The notes below the pieces were generated by a model. That model worked only from the letters and a program-made list of their open reading frames with translations, was not told the origin of the DNA and did no database searches. A program made the translations under genes and the position numbers. 41,194 nt of DNA from Epibacterium ulvae (GTDB lineage: Bacteria; Pseudomonadota; Alphaproteobacteria; Rhodobacterales; Rhodobacteraceae), in the NCBI RefSeq assembly GCF_018678075.1, contig NZ_JAHHIR010000012.1:1-41194 (forward strand), given 5' to 3'. The number at the start of each line of letters is the position of its first letter. The first letter of the stretch is position 1. Positions 16,022-23,497 of the stretch are shown here, piece by piece.

Positions 16022-17606
16022 TCATCTTTCAGCCGCCTCTTCCATAAATCTTTCCACACGTTCAGTGCCTTCCCGATACTCTCCCAAACCGGGCTGATCG
16101 CCGGGCGTCACCCCCCGCTCTGCGCTAGCCAAATCATCGATCTCTTCTCGGCGCTTTCCTCCGCCTTTAGAGCCGTCGTCTGAAACCACTCCAGGCATCT
16201 CAAGCGACCCAATCTTCGCCTCTAGAGCCTTGATCTGCCCTTGCAGGCCGCGCATCTGGTCCCCCGCTGAGGGATATGGCTGATCGCCGGTCTGCTTGTC
16301 GAATATCTGTTTAAAGAAGCGATCCTCATAGTATTTGATCCGCTTGGCGCGGACAGGCATTTGCGCGTCGACGACCAAGACGATGTCATCCAGATCCATG
16401 CGCCGCGCCTCATCCTCAGGTAACAAAGCCGTTTCTTCCGTCCGCTCAGACATGCTGCGCCCAGCGAATGGGTTGCGGCCGACCGAGCGCGAGCGGGTCA
16501 CAACCCGTTTGGTGGTTTTGCCGACGGCTTTGCTGAGCTCTTCGATGGTCTTCTCATCCGAGGGGGTCAGATAGAGCTTGATGCCCGCGTTACCTTGCAA
16601 AGCGCGGCGGGCATTTTCTCCATAGATTTCGTCCAAAGCCGGAATGGTTTGTGTGACGATCGCGAGGTTGGCACGATACGATCGCAGGGTTTCGATACTG
16701 TCGAGCACGATCGGCATTTTGCCCAGGCGATTGAACTCATCGAGCATGATCATCACCGGCCACGGCTCATCCTTGCCTGGTTCATGATCCTGCAGCGATG
16801 CCAACAGGTCTGAGAAGAACAGACGGATCAGCGGAGCGAGCGGTTTCACCATGAGCGGCTCAACCACGAGATAGACCGAAAACGGCGTCTTTCGGATGTC
16901 GCGGAAATCGAAGTCTGACGTTGCGGTTGCCCGGTCTATGGCGGGGTTCGACCACTGCTTGAGGCCCGAGGTCATCAGTAGCGACAGGTAGGACGTCAGC
17001 GTGTCGTTGTTGGTCGAGGCCATCTTTCCAATCCGTGGGCGCGAACCTAAAGACTTTGTCGCCTTGCGATGCCCTGTGCCGCGCCGTCGCCTCGAAGTTC
17101 TCGCCCTTCACGTCCAGAACCACCGCACTGCCCTGGTAGGTCAGAAGGTTCGGGATGACGAAACCCGTGGTCTTACCGCGCCCGGTCGGGGCCACGATCA
17201 AGGCATGGGGAAAAACCTTGGACATAACAAACGGCTTCCGACTCTTCGGCCTGCCCATTTTGCCAAGAACAAACCCATGGCCAGGCTTGCCGAAAAAGCC
17301 GTTCCGCTTCATCTCGGACATGTGCTGCCAGTGGGTTTCACCGAACTTGGTCAGCGCGTCGTTCATCAACACAGCACTGAGCAAGACACCGGCACCGGTG
17401 CTGATTCCGACAATCAAGTGCACGATCTGCATATCGCTCGGATGGGTCGTACGAAGCCCTCCATACCCACGCGCCAGCATCAGAAAATCGATTTCCGCCC
17501 CGACCCCGAACCAGCGGAACGTCAGAAAGGCCGACGCCAGGACATAGCCCAATGCCGCGCCGAGAAGAGCAAAGCTCATGACGCCAAGTGCGATCCGCGC
17601 CTTGGT
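16022..17606 (-). pseudogene. virD4: virD4 coupling protein, missing its start and an internal segment
   Basis: VirD4 is the hexameric coupling ATPase that feeds relaxase-DNA to the channel. The 5' part (to ~17026) has two membrane helices and Walker A APTGRGKTTG; it reads KARIALGVMSFALLG from the break with virB4, so its true start codon has been lost and only an internal ATG at 17579 remains. At ~17021-17030 the frame jumps from FAPTDWKD to STNNDTLTSYLSLL in another frame; intact relatives have roughly 100 residues between these motifs, so about 300 bases are deleted. The 3' part keeps Walker B PVMIMLDEFNRLG and the conserved GNAGIKLYLTPSDEKT to the normal end. With the frame broken between Walker A and B the gene cannot make a working coupling protein. 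Confidence 0.85.
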
Positions 17607-18910
17607 TCTTTGTCTGGCTGACCCGTCTCATGGTAGTTGAACAGGAAGCCCGAGCGTTCAGGCGTCGGGAAGAGGGTAATCGGCTTGCCCCAAGGCACTT
17701 GATGGCCAGGTTTGCCCAGTTGACCGCGATGAAGCGCTGCGAGATCGGTAAAGTTCGTGTTGGTGATGGCGGCCTTGCGGCTGCGCATCTGCCCATTGCC
17801 CGGATGCTGCGCGAAATAATGGGTGCGCGCCGCAAAGCTCTCGTTCACCAGGTTTACGCCTTCACTGGCGGCGATGTTTCGAACCTCGGCGGCAATTGCT
17901 TCCAGCTTTTCCTCGGTCTCGGCGAAGACCGTGACCGTCATGTGATGATCGCCGAAGCTGAGGCGCTTCGACTCCAGATCGTCCAGCGCGTCGACCAGTT
18001 CTTCTGCGAGGGAAATCGCGCCGTCATCGCTGGCCTTCATCAGACGCTGTTGCCGCTTGATCCGACTGGCCATGATGTTGCTGTTGATCGGCGTGAAGGA
18101 ATGGGTGACGACCATGTCGACGGGCAGGTTCAGCTCATCGAACATGGTGCAGTTGGTTTTGGCCGGGTAAGTCTTGATCGCAAAGCTGGTGCCAAATCGC
18201 TTGCCCGCCGTCCCATCGTCCAGCGTAAAGCCTCGCCCCTGAAACGTAACGCGGGTGTTGGCCACATCCTCGGCAATAGTGCCAAAGCGCGATTTAGCGA
18301 AAAGCGGTCGTTCCTGGCCAATATTGAGCGCCCCGAGGAATCCGAGTAGCTCGCCGCTTTTGGCCCCAAGAAGGCGCGGGTTCATCTCGGCAAAGGACGA
18401 TTGCAAAAACCCGACGACTTCCTCGAGCTTGCGCAGCTGTTTGGCCGTCTGGTCTTTCAGCTGCGCGATTGAGACCGAGCGCTTCAGTCGCAGCCGCGCG
18501 CCGAGGGAAGGACGTTTCAGCACCGTGAGCGTGAGCGTCTTGTCCCGCAGGCCCGACCGCGTCATGGCCGTTTTCCAACGGGTATCCAGCGCTTGTGCAA
18601 ACCCTTTCTCGGGCACCGGTGGCAAAGCGGTCTCAATCGCCTTGGAGACCTTGTGGACGTAGAAACTGTAGTCCGGCCCGATCTGCGCGATGATCGCCGC
18701 GAAGAGCGCGCGGATCTTCTCCAAATGCGCGTCATCGCTGGTCATGCTGTTGACGCCATCAAGGCGGATGCACTGGAAAAGGGCATTGCCGCGCGTGCGG
18801 ATCGTCACGTCATTCACGAGGCTGACATAGGGCAGCATGCTGGCCATCGGGCGCTCTTTGCGCGCCCAGTCCGGCAGCATGGCAAGATCATCCGAGGGGT
18901 CATGGAGCAT
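17576..18910 (-). CDS. virB4: N-terminal half of VirB4, truncated
   Basis: The 444-residue product is the N-terminal (CagE/TrbE) domain of VirB4: PYVSLVNDVTIRTRGNALFQ, THSFTPINSNIMASRIKRQQ and SGFLFNYHETGQPDKEP are typical. The frame then runs for only a few codons into virD4 sequence (RRGSHLAS) and stops. The Walker A half is absent here and lies at 2970-4031 on the other strand. The gene starts inside the end of virB3, as in intact operons. On its own it has no ATPase site; whether it can pair in trans with the C-terminal half is unknown. Confidence 0.88.
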   Translation of the reverse strand: MLHDPSDDLAMLPDWARKERPMASMLPYVSLVNDVTIRTRGNALFQCIRLDGVNSMTSDDAHLEKIRALFAAIIAQIGPDYSFYVHKVSKAIETALPPVPEKGFAQALDTRWKTAMTRSGLRDKTLTLTVLKRPSLGARLRLKRSVSIAQLKDQTAKQLRKLEEVVGFLQSSFAEMNPRLLGAKSGELLGFLGALNIGQERPLFAKSRFGTIAEDVANTRVTFQGRGFTLDDGTAGKRFGTSFAIKTYPAKTNCTMFDELNLPVDMVVTHSFTPINSNIMASRIKRQQRLMKASDDGAISLAEELVDALDDLESKRLSFGDHHMTVTVFAETEEKLEAIAAEVRNIAASEGVNLVNESFAARTHYFAQHPGNGQMRSRKAAITNTNFTDLAALHRGQLGKPGHQVPWGKPITLFPTPERSGFLFNYHETGQPDKEPRRGSHLAS

Positions 18911-19178
18911 AGCTGTCCCCTGAATGGATTTTGCGGTTCGGCGTAGGGGGCGTTTCCTGCAGTGCGGTGACCATCACCTCAAGAAAGGCCGGATCCCAGT
19001 CAGCCGCTTTCCACAGCGCAGGATAGGCCACAGCTGCGATGATGATCACCGGCCAGCTCTGAACCCAGAGAAACAGCAACACAAACCCGAACAGCCAAAC
19101 CATGGCATACATGATCGGCAAGCCGATGAGCTTTGGCGGCCGGTTCAGGCCGAGGAAGAGGCGGGTTTGCGTTGCCAT
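18900..19178 (-). CDS. virB3: VirB3 inner-membrane protein
   Basis: The 92-residue protein begins LFLGLNRPPKLIGLP, the typical VirB3 opening, followed by two adjoining membrane helices (about 20-58, YAMVWLFGFVLLFLW and PVIIIAAVAYPAL) and a cytoplasmic tail DWDPAFLEVMVTAL. VirB3 partners with VirB4 in pilus assembly. Its end overlaps the virB4 start by 11 bases, and virB2 lies 7 bases upstream. Confidence 0.88.
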   Translation of the reverse strand: MATQTRLFLGLNRPPKLIGLPIMYAMVWLFGFVLLFLWVQSWPVIIIAAVAYPALWKAADWDPAFLEVMVTALQETPPTPNRKIHSGDSYAP

Positions 19179-19185
19179 GCCGAAT

Positions 19186-19476
19186 TTACGCGCCCCAGAT
19201 GGCGGTCACGATGGTCGGCGCAGCCGCGATGCCTGCAATGGCAACAAGCACCCAAAGGGCTTGGCGGAAATCCAGAATGCCAAAGAGCCAGGAGAGGAAC
19301 ACGCCGATCAGGGCCAGGGTGCCGATCACAATGCCCAAGGGGCCGGTGATCGTATCGACAATGCCTTGCAGAAGGTTCTGCACCGGGGAGAGGTCAATGC
19401 TCTGCGCAAAGGCGGGGTTGGCAATCATCAAACTGGCCAGAGCCAGCGACAGGATCGTGCGGAATTGTATGTGCAT
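19186..19476 (-). CDS. virB2: VirB2 pilin
   Basis: The 96-residue prepilin has a long signal peptide ending at ANPAFA-QSID. The mature ~70 residues have two hydrophobic helices (GPLGIVIGTLALIGVFLSWLFGI and ALWVLVAIAGIAAAPTIV), as in VirB2/TrbC pilins that form the conjugative pilus. It starts at the last base of virB1 and precedes virB3 with a 7-base gap. Confidence 0.9.
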   Translation of the reverse strand: MHIQFRTILSLALASLMIANPAFAQSIDLSPVQNLLQGIVDTITGPLGIVIGTLALIGVFLSWLFGILDFRQALWVLVAIAGIAAAPTIVTAIWGA

Positions 19477-20180
19477 CAGGAGGCTCCAGTCAGTCGATCA
19501 CGCACGGCCATGACGCGGCGCACGTGATTTTGGGTTTCTTGGTAGGGAGGGATGCCGCCATAGCGCGCGACCGCGTTTGGTCCGGCGTTATAGGCGGCGA
19601 GCGCGAGTTCGGGCGTGCCAAACTGCGCCAACATCATCAGGAGGTAACGAGCAGAGCCATCGAGGTTGGCCTGCCAGTCATGTGGATCCACACCAAGCTG
19701 CGTGGCTGTCGCAGGCATCAACTGTCCGAGGCCGATCGCACCTGCGGTGCTGCGCGCATTCGGGCGATAAGCGCTTTCGATTTCGATGTTGGCTTGGAAG
19801 AGGGCCTGCCATTCCCTCACCGACAGACCGGCGCGACGCAGGGCGGCGTGCCCGCCATAGCGATGCGCGGTGCTTTCAATGGCTGACAGGATTTCGGGGC
19901 GGTGAACTGCTCGGGTGGGTGCAAGAGGCGGATCTTCAGGCTCAGGGGAGGCAAACACGATCAGCTCTGGTGGGTTTGCGCCGATCCCGTCGACATAGCT
20001 CTGCGCGAAACCTGATTGCGGTGCTTTGGTCTCCAGCTGGCCATCGGCCCGCATGGAAAGCACGAAGCCGTCGGAATAGGCGGGGACAGCAATGCATGCT
20101 GCCAGGACGGCAAGTGGTTTAGCCTTAGTCGTATAGGTTGTGAGACGCGATCTTGCCTTCGAGCATCGGGATCGAGACAA
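19476..20180 (-). CDS. virB1: VirB1 lytic transglycosylase, start uncertain
   Basis: The exported SLT-domain protein carries IEIESAYRPNARSTAGAIGLGQLMPATATQLG (split here as EIESAYRPNA with catalytic Glu, then GAIGLGQLMPATATQLG) and AAYNAGPNAVARYGGIPPYQ, the lytic transglycosylase signature. Its signal peptide is KPLAVLAACIAVPAYS-DGF. There is no ATG or GTG just before it; the nearest in-frame start is a TTG at 20178-20180, inside the upstream gene. Either that TTG is used by coupled translation or the start has been lost. It opens the virB1-B2-B3-B4 block. The mature length (~205) fits VirB1. Confidence 0.8.
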   Translation of the reverse strand: MSRSRCSKARSRLTTYTTKAKPLAVLAACIAVPAYSDGFVLSMRADGQLETKAPQSGFAQSYVDGIGANPPELIVFASPEPEDPPLAPTRAVHRPEILSAIESTAHRYGGHAALRRAGLSVREWQALFQANIEIESAYRPNARSTAGAIGLGQLMPATATQLGVDPHDWQANLDGSARYLLMMLAQFGTPELALAAYNAGPNAVARYGGIPPYQETQNHVRRVMAVRDRLTGAS

Positions 20181-20472
20181 TCGAAACGCCAAGGCCAGCA
20201 AGGAAGCTGGACAAGCCGTTGATTGTCTTGAACTCTCGGGCAGCCATGTTGTTGCGCGCGGTAACGAGCAGGCGACGCGTCTCACCATCTGGCGAGACGC
20301 AATGCACGGTCCAAATCCCGGACCACTGAGCACCTGTACGTTTGGGCGTATCCCGGCACACAACATCCGCCGAATGACCCTCGGCAAGCAGCGTGCGCAG
20401 CCCGTCTTCACTGACAACATTTGGGGCATCTTGCATCAAATTCATAGGATCGAGCCTTGCAGAATTCTGCAT
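20125..20472 (-). CDS. Hypothetical protein preceding virB1
   Basis: The 115-residue soluble protein has no signal peptide (MQNSARLDPMNLMQDAP at the start). A core TGAQWSGIWTVHCVSPDG followed by TRRLLVTARN reads like a small beta-sheet domain. I recognise no family. A GAGGGA site lies 12 bases before the first ATG; a second in-frame ATG at 20445 is also possible. Its 3' end overlaps the virB1 frame, so it leads the transfer operon and could be a regulator or a small accessory factor. Confidence 0.65.
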   Translation of the reverse strand: MQNSARLDPMNLMQDAPNVVSEDGLRTLLAEGHSADVVCRDTPKRTGAQWSGIWTVHCVSPDGETRRLLVTARNNMAAREFKTINGLSSFLAGLGVSIVSIPMLEGKIASHNLYD

Positions 20473-20608
20473 TGGCCCGGCAGTCCCTCATGGACTACCG
20501 AACCGATACAATATTATAATAATGCAATCAATAGGTGCGTTTTGAGTTATTACACCTTTCATGCGTTGAAACGAATTTACTGCAACGGAGTGGCTGAGCC
20601 AAGATAAT

Positions 20609-20896
20609 ATGGTGCTTTTGAAACAAACATGGGCGATTATGATCGTTCTGAGCTGGAGTTCTGCGGCGATCGCGGGCAGTTGTCTGCCGCCTGCTCCGCC
20701 CTGGATGCCGACCAATGCCGATGACGTATGGGCCTATGCGGACCTGTTGAGGCGTGATGCGGAGACGTATTTTACCGAAGTTGAGCGGTACTTCCGTTGC
20801 CAGGACCTGGAGCGTCGTGAGATCTTCGAGCAAGCGCGCGTCGCCAGCGAAGACTACGCGCGCGTTTTGGAGCTTCTGGACGACGTGAGGAAATGA
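20609..20896 (+). CDS. Small exported helical protein, divergent from the virB1 operon
   Basis: The 95-residue precursor has a signal peptide ending at AAIA-GSCLPPAPPWMP. The mature ~70 residues are strongly helical and charged (DLLRRDAETYFTEVERYFRCQDLERREIFEQAR) with two Cys, possibly disulphide-bonded in the periplasm. It is divergent from the transfer operon, with a 136-bp AT-rich gap between them that should hold both promoters. No family recognised; a role in transfer is only suggested by position. Confidence 0.6.
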   Translation: MVLLKQTWAIMIVLSWSSAAIAGSCLPPAPPWMPTNADDVWAYADLLRRDAETYFTEVERYFRCQDLERREIFEQARVASEDYARVLELLDDVRK

Positions 20897-20919
20897 CACC
20901 TGTCCTCACGTAGAGAAAG

Positions 20920-20970
20920 ATGCCTTTCAACAAAGCGGCGGCGAAGGTCGCCAACGCGCTGACGAAGTGA
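20920..20970 (+). other. 17-codon frame, possible stump of a gene cut by the metal module
   Basis: ATG at 20920 after GAGAAAG opens a frame MPFNKAAAKVANALTK followed by TGA. It resembles a genuine N-terminus more than random sequence (biased to Lys/Ala, good binding site). It ends ~35 bases before the merR stop, so it could be the stump of a gene interrupted when the metal genes arrived. It could also be chance. Confidence 0.25.
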
Positions 20971-21006
20971 AATTGCGCTGCGACTGAACCAACGTCGACT
21001 TTCCAA

Positions 21007-21396
21007 CTAGCGGGCTTTTAAAGCATCCAACATCGGACAGTCGCTTTGTCCCTTTGCGCAGTTCGCGACCAGCTCGACCAGAGCCTTCTCAAGTTTCCGA
21101 AGCTCCGCCAGTTTCGCCTGAACGTCCGAGAGATGCTTGCTTCCAAGTCGCTCGACCGTCTCACATGCATCGGACGGTGCATCGGCGAGATTGCGAAGCG
21201 CAACTGCGTCTTGGATGGAGAACCCAAGATCACGGCATCGTTTGATGAAGCGAAGCTCTGAAATCTCAGTGTCCGAATAAGCTCGTCGCCCAGAAGCAGT
21301 GCGGACTGCCTTTGATATTATCCCCTCACGCTCATAGTAGCGGATCGTCTCTATTGAAACGCCACTAAGGCGGGATGCCTCACCAATCGCAATCAT
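21007..21396 (-). CDS. merR: MerR, mercury-type regulator
   Basis: The 129-residue protein has a winged helix (IGEASRLSGVSIETIRYYEREG), a dimerisation helix, and the three Hg(II)-binding Cys positions of MerR: DACETV, ELVANC and SDCPML, matching Cys82/117/126 of Tn501 MerR. It binds the dyad between itself and merT, repressing the promoter without metal and twisting it open with Hg(II). It is transcribed away from merT, with 53 bp between the starts. Confidence for mercury rather than another soft metal comes from the Cys spacing. Confidence 0.88.
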   Translation of the reverse strand: MIAIGEASRLSGVSIETIRYYEREGIISKAVRTASGRRAYSDTEISELRFIKRCRDLGFSIQDAVALRNLADAPSDACETVERLGSKHLSDVQAKLAELRKLEKALVELVANCAKGQSDCPMLDALKAR

Positions 21397-21411
21397 GTGA
21401 TCGAACTCCGC

Positions 21412-21442
21412 TTGCTTCTGTAGTGACTACAGGATGCATAAG
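21412..21442 (+). promoter_or_regulatory. merT promoter and MerR operator
   Basis: TTGCTT (-35, 21412-21417), 19-bp spacer, CATAAG (-10, 21437-21442). The spacer begins with the perfect dyad CTGTAGT-G-ACTACAG (21418-21432). A 19-bp spacer filled by a dyad is the signature of MerR-activated promoters. TAAGAT two bases further is an alternative -10. Confidence 0.8.
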
Positions 21443-21449
21443 ATCAGCC

Positions 21450-21833
21450 ATGATGTCGAATACTGAAACTCTTCAAGATGAAACCAATGGGCCAAACCGA
21501 CTGCTGATCGGCGGCGCTGGTCTGTTGGCTTTGCTAAGCGCATCCTGCTGCGTATTGCCGATTGGCCTTTCAATCATAGGGCTGGGTGGCACGTGGCTGG
21601 TTTTGCTTGGGCCATTTGTCGAGTATCGCGCCGAGATATTGGTTGTCGTGGGACTTGTACTTGCTTGGGGATGGTTCCGCCTTTGGCGGCGTTGGGCATG
21701 CGCAAAACGCAGGCGCTCAACTGTCGTTATGCTTGGCTTCACGACGCTGGCTTTCGCTCTCGCTGCCAGTTCACCTCTCTGGGAAGAAGACGCGGCGAGG
21801 ACGATGTTTGCCTTGTTTAGGCAGTATCGATGA
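21450..21833 (+). CDS. merT: MerT-type mercuric ion transporter
   Basis: This is a 127-residue inner-membrane protein with three hydrophobic segments. The first contains the vicinal pair SASCCVLPIGLSIIG (Cys33-34) that takes Hg(II) in MerT. Helix 2 is EILVVVGLVLAWGWFRLW, helix 3 MLGFTTLAFALAASSP. The second Cys pair of classical MerT is reduced to one Cys (RRWACAK). The ATG at 21450 is preferred because earlier starts would lie within the MerR operator; a second ATG follows at once. The stop overlaps merF in ATGA. No merP or merA is present here. Confidence 0.85.
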   Translation: MMSNTETLQDETNGPNRLLIGGAGLLALLSASCCVLPIGLSIIGLGGTWLVLLGPFVEYRAEILVVVGLVLAWGWFRLWRRWACAKRRRSTVVMLGFTTLAFALAASSPLWEEDAARTMFALFRQYR

Positions 21834-22039
21834 GGGGCTGGTTGCTTCCACTGAGCCTGGGCGGTTCGGGATTGGCCGCAGTTTGCTGCCTGACCCCTTT
21901 TCTACCATGGCTGTTTTCGCTTCTTGGGATCAGCGGAGCACTCGGTTACGTCTATAGAGACGAATTGCTGCTGCCAATCCTTGCTGGATTTCTACTACTT
22001 ACAGGATACGCGCTATGGCGACGCAAACGAGCGAAGTGA
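21830..22039 (+). CDS. merF: MerF-type mercury transporter
   Basis: This 69-residue protein has two membrane helices joined by a tight turn, and the vicinal pair AAVCCLTPFLPWLF (Cys19-20) at the start of the first, as in MerF. The second helix is LPILAGFLLLTGYALW. Classical MerF (~81 residues) has a second Cys pair in a C-terminal tail; here the tail ends at RRKRAK and that pair is missing. It overlaps merT (ATGA) and the next gene (25 bases), so all three are one transcript. Confidence 0.8.
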   Translation: MRGWLLPLSLGGSGLAAVCCLTPFLPWLFSLLGISGALGYVYRDELLLPILAGFLLLTGYALWRRKRAK

Positions 22040-22239
22040 ACTTTCAATCTACGATTACCTGCCCAGAATGCGGACACGCTGCCGAAGAGACGATGCCGAC
22101 GGATGCATGTCAGTGGTTCTATGAATGTAAGTCCTGCCACACGGTTCTAAAACCGCTCGAAGGGGACTGCTGCGTGTACTGCTCCTACGGCACGGTCAAA
22201 TGCCCTCCAATCCAAGAGGGAGGCTCGTGCTGCGGGTGA
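22015..22239 (+). CDS. GDCCVxC-motif Cys-rich protein
   Basis: The 74-residue protein holds GDCCVYCSYGTVKCPPIQ (50-67), which defines the GDCCVxC family, often found in mercury operons and in some members a selenoprotein. Here every position is encoded by a Cys codon; there is no in-frame TGA. Further Cys occur as TCPECG (16-19), ECKSC (38-41) and a C-terminal SCCG: 12 Cys in 74 residues. It is soluble and probably binds Hg or another thiophilic metal in the cytoplasm, as a zinc-ribbon-like fold or metal buffer. It is the last gene of the merT operon and meets the next gene tail to tail. Confidence 0.8.
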   Translation: MATQTSEVNFQSTITCPECGHAAEETMPTDACQWFYECKSCHTVLKPLEGDCCVYCSYGTVKCPPIQEGGSCCG

Positions 22240-22656
22240 TCAGTGCTCGTTTTCGCAATGCTCATGGTCAGAAAGTGACGCCAGAACGTAGCAGTCCTCG
22301 GACACACCAAGTCCATCACATCCCTTGGATATGCGGGTCAGCTCCTTTTCCAGCAACTTCAACCGTTTGATCTTCTCACGCACGTCTGAAAGCTGCGAAA
22401 CGGCTATGTCTGTCGCGGTCTCGCACGATCTGTCCGGGTGGTCTTGCAGCTCGATCAGGGACAAGATCGCCTCAATCGAAAAGCCCAGATCGCGTGCATG
22501 GCGGATGAAACTGAGGCGTTCCAATCCGGCTTTGTCATAGCGTCTTTGGTTGCCGCTTGTGCGCTCGGCCTCCGCTAAAAGGCCCATTTCCTCGTAATAG
22601 CGGATGGTCGGCACCTTAACTTTTGTGCGTCTTGAAAGCTCGCCGATAGAAAACAT
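22240..22656 (-). CDS. Second MerR-family metal regulator
   Basis: The 138-residue regulator begins MFSIGELSRRTKVKVPTIRYYEEMG. The metal site is likely RSCETA together with SKGCDGLGVSEDCYVL, plus a His/Cys tail DHEHCENEH. This is not the classical mercury spacing; it resembles regulators paired with CDF transporters (Zn/Cd/Co or similar). The ATG at 22656 has AAGAGG upstream; a longer frame starting 9 codons earlier is less likely as it would run into the operator. It is divergent from the transglutaminase-CDF operon and should control it through the shared dyad promoter. Confidence 0.8.
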   Translation of the reverse strand: MFSIGELSRRTKVKVPTIRYYEEMGLLAEAERTSGNQRRYDKAGLERLSFIRHARDLGFSIEAILSLIELQDHPDRSCETATDIAVSQLSDVREKIKRLKLLEKELTRISKGCDGLGVSEDCYVLASLSDHEHCENEH

Positions 22657-22667
22657 GAAGAAACCTC

Positions 22668-22698
22668 TTGAACCTCTAGTCACTAGAGATTGTAAATA
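22668..22698 (+). promoter_or_regulatory. Promoter and operator of the transglutaminase-CDF operon
   Basis: TTGAAC (22668-22673), 19-bp spacer, TAAATA (22693-22698). The spacer starts with the perfect dyad CTCTAGT-C-ACTAGAG (22674-22688). Geometry is identical to the merT promoter: 15-bp dyad plus 4 bases before the -10. The start codon lies 28 bases downstream. Confidence 0.8.
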
Positions 22699-22726
22699 GG
22701 GTGGGACACAGACTCAAGAGGCTTCG

Positions 22727-23497
22727 ATGACCGATCAATTCCTGTCCCCAACATCCCTTCTGGATTTCGAGGCTGGCCCTATTCAGCGCCTTGTTGCTGA
22801 TCGTGGCTGGATGAACCTTTCAAACGCCGACCGTATCGGTGCCGCCTATGACTTTGTCCGCAACGAAATCCGGTTCGGTTACAACTCCGATGATGCGCTG
22901 CCTGCGTCCAGGGTGCTGTCTGATGGCTATGGGCAGTGCAACACGAAAGGCACATTGCTGATGGCGCTTCTGCGCGCCCTTGGTGTGCCGTGCCGCTTCC
23001 ATGGTTTCACCATCGACAAACGATTGCAGCGCGGGGTGGTGCCGGAGTTGGTCTATCCGCTTGCCCCTGCCAACATCATCCACTCTTGGGTCGAAATCCA
23101 TCATAGAGAGCAGTGGTTGAACCTGGAGGGCTTCATCCTGGATGCACCCATCCTGGCGGCGCTGCAAAATGCTTTTCCAGAACGTCAATCGCTCTGCGCC
23201 TATGGTGCTGGCACGGATTGTCTTCAGAACCCAAACGTCGAATGGCACGGGGTCAGTACCTATATTCAAAAAACCGGAATCAACAACGACTTCGGCACCT
23301 TCGATGACCCCGATGCCTTTTATGCAACCCACCGTCAGCTGACCGGCGTGAAGGGGCTTCTCTATCGTGTCATCATTCGCCATTGGATGAACCACCGCGT
23401 CAGGAGGATGCGCAAAGGCCACGTGCCGGATATTCCCGGCGGCGAAGCAGCCCTTGTTCCAGATCAATCAATCCCTGAAACGCAGGAGGCAACCTAA
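22727..23497 (+). CDS. Transglutaminase-like (papain-fold) protein
   Basis: The 256-residue protein has a transglutaminase-like core: YGQCNTKGTLLMALLRALGVPCRFHGF (read as YGQCNTKGTLLMALLRA then LGVPCRFHGF) with nucleophile Cys71, IIHSWVEIHH with His119, and WLNLEGFILD, where Glu134 takes the place of the usual Asp. It has no signal peptide, so it is cytoplasmic. Such genes act as proteases, amidases or cross-linking enzymes; the substrate is unknown. It begins the operon controlled by the second MerR and overlaps the CDF gene by one base. The link between a Cys protease fold and metal efflux is unexplained. Confidence 0.75.
   Translation: MTDQFLSPTSLLDFEAGPIQRLVADRGWMNLSNADRIGAAYDFVRNEIRFGYNSDDALPASRVLSDGYGQCNTKGTLLMALLRALGVPCRFHGFTIDKRLQRGVVPELVYPLAPANIIHSWVEIHHREQWLNLEGFILDAPILAALQNAFPERQSLCAYGAGTDCLQNPNVEWHGVSTYIQKTGINNDFGTFDDPDAFYATHRQLTGVKGLLYRVIIRHWMNHRVRRMRKGHVPDIPGGEAALVPDQSIPETQEAT

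Noticed and set aside
20181-20429. Long N-terminal extension of virB1
   Set aside because: It coincides with the upstream gene in another frame and reads as low-quality sequence; the signal peptide lies much further downstream.
22165-22185. Possible selenocysteine in the GDCCVxC protein
   Set aside because: No in-frame TGA occurs; all motif positions are Cys codons.
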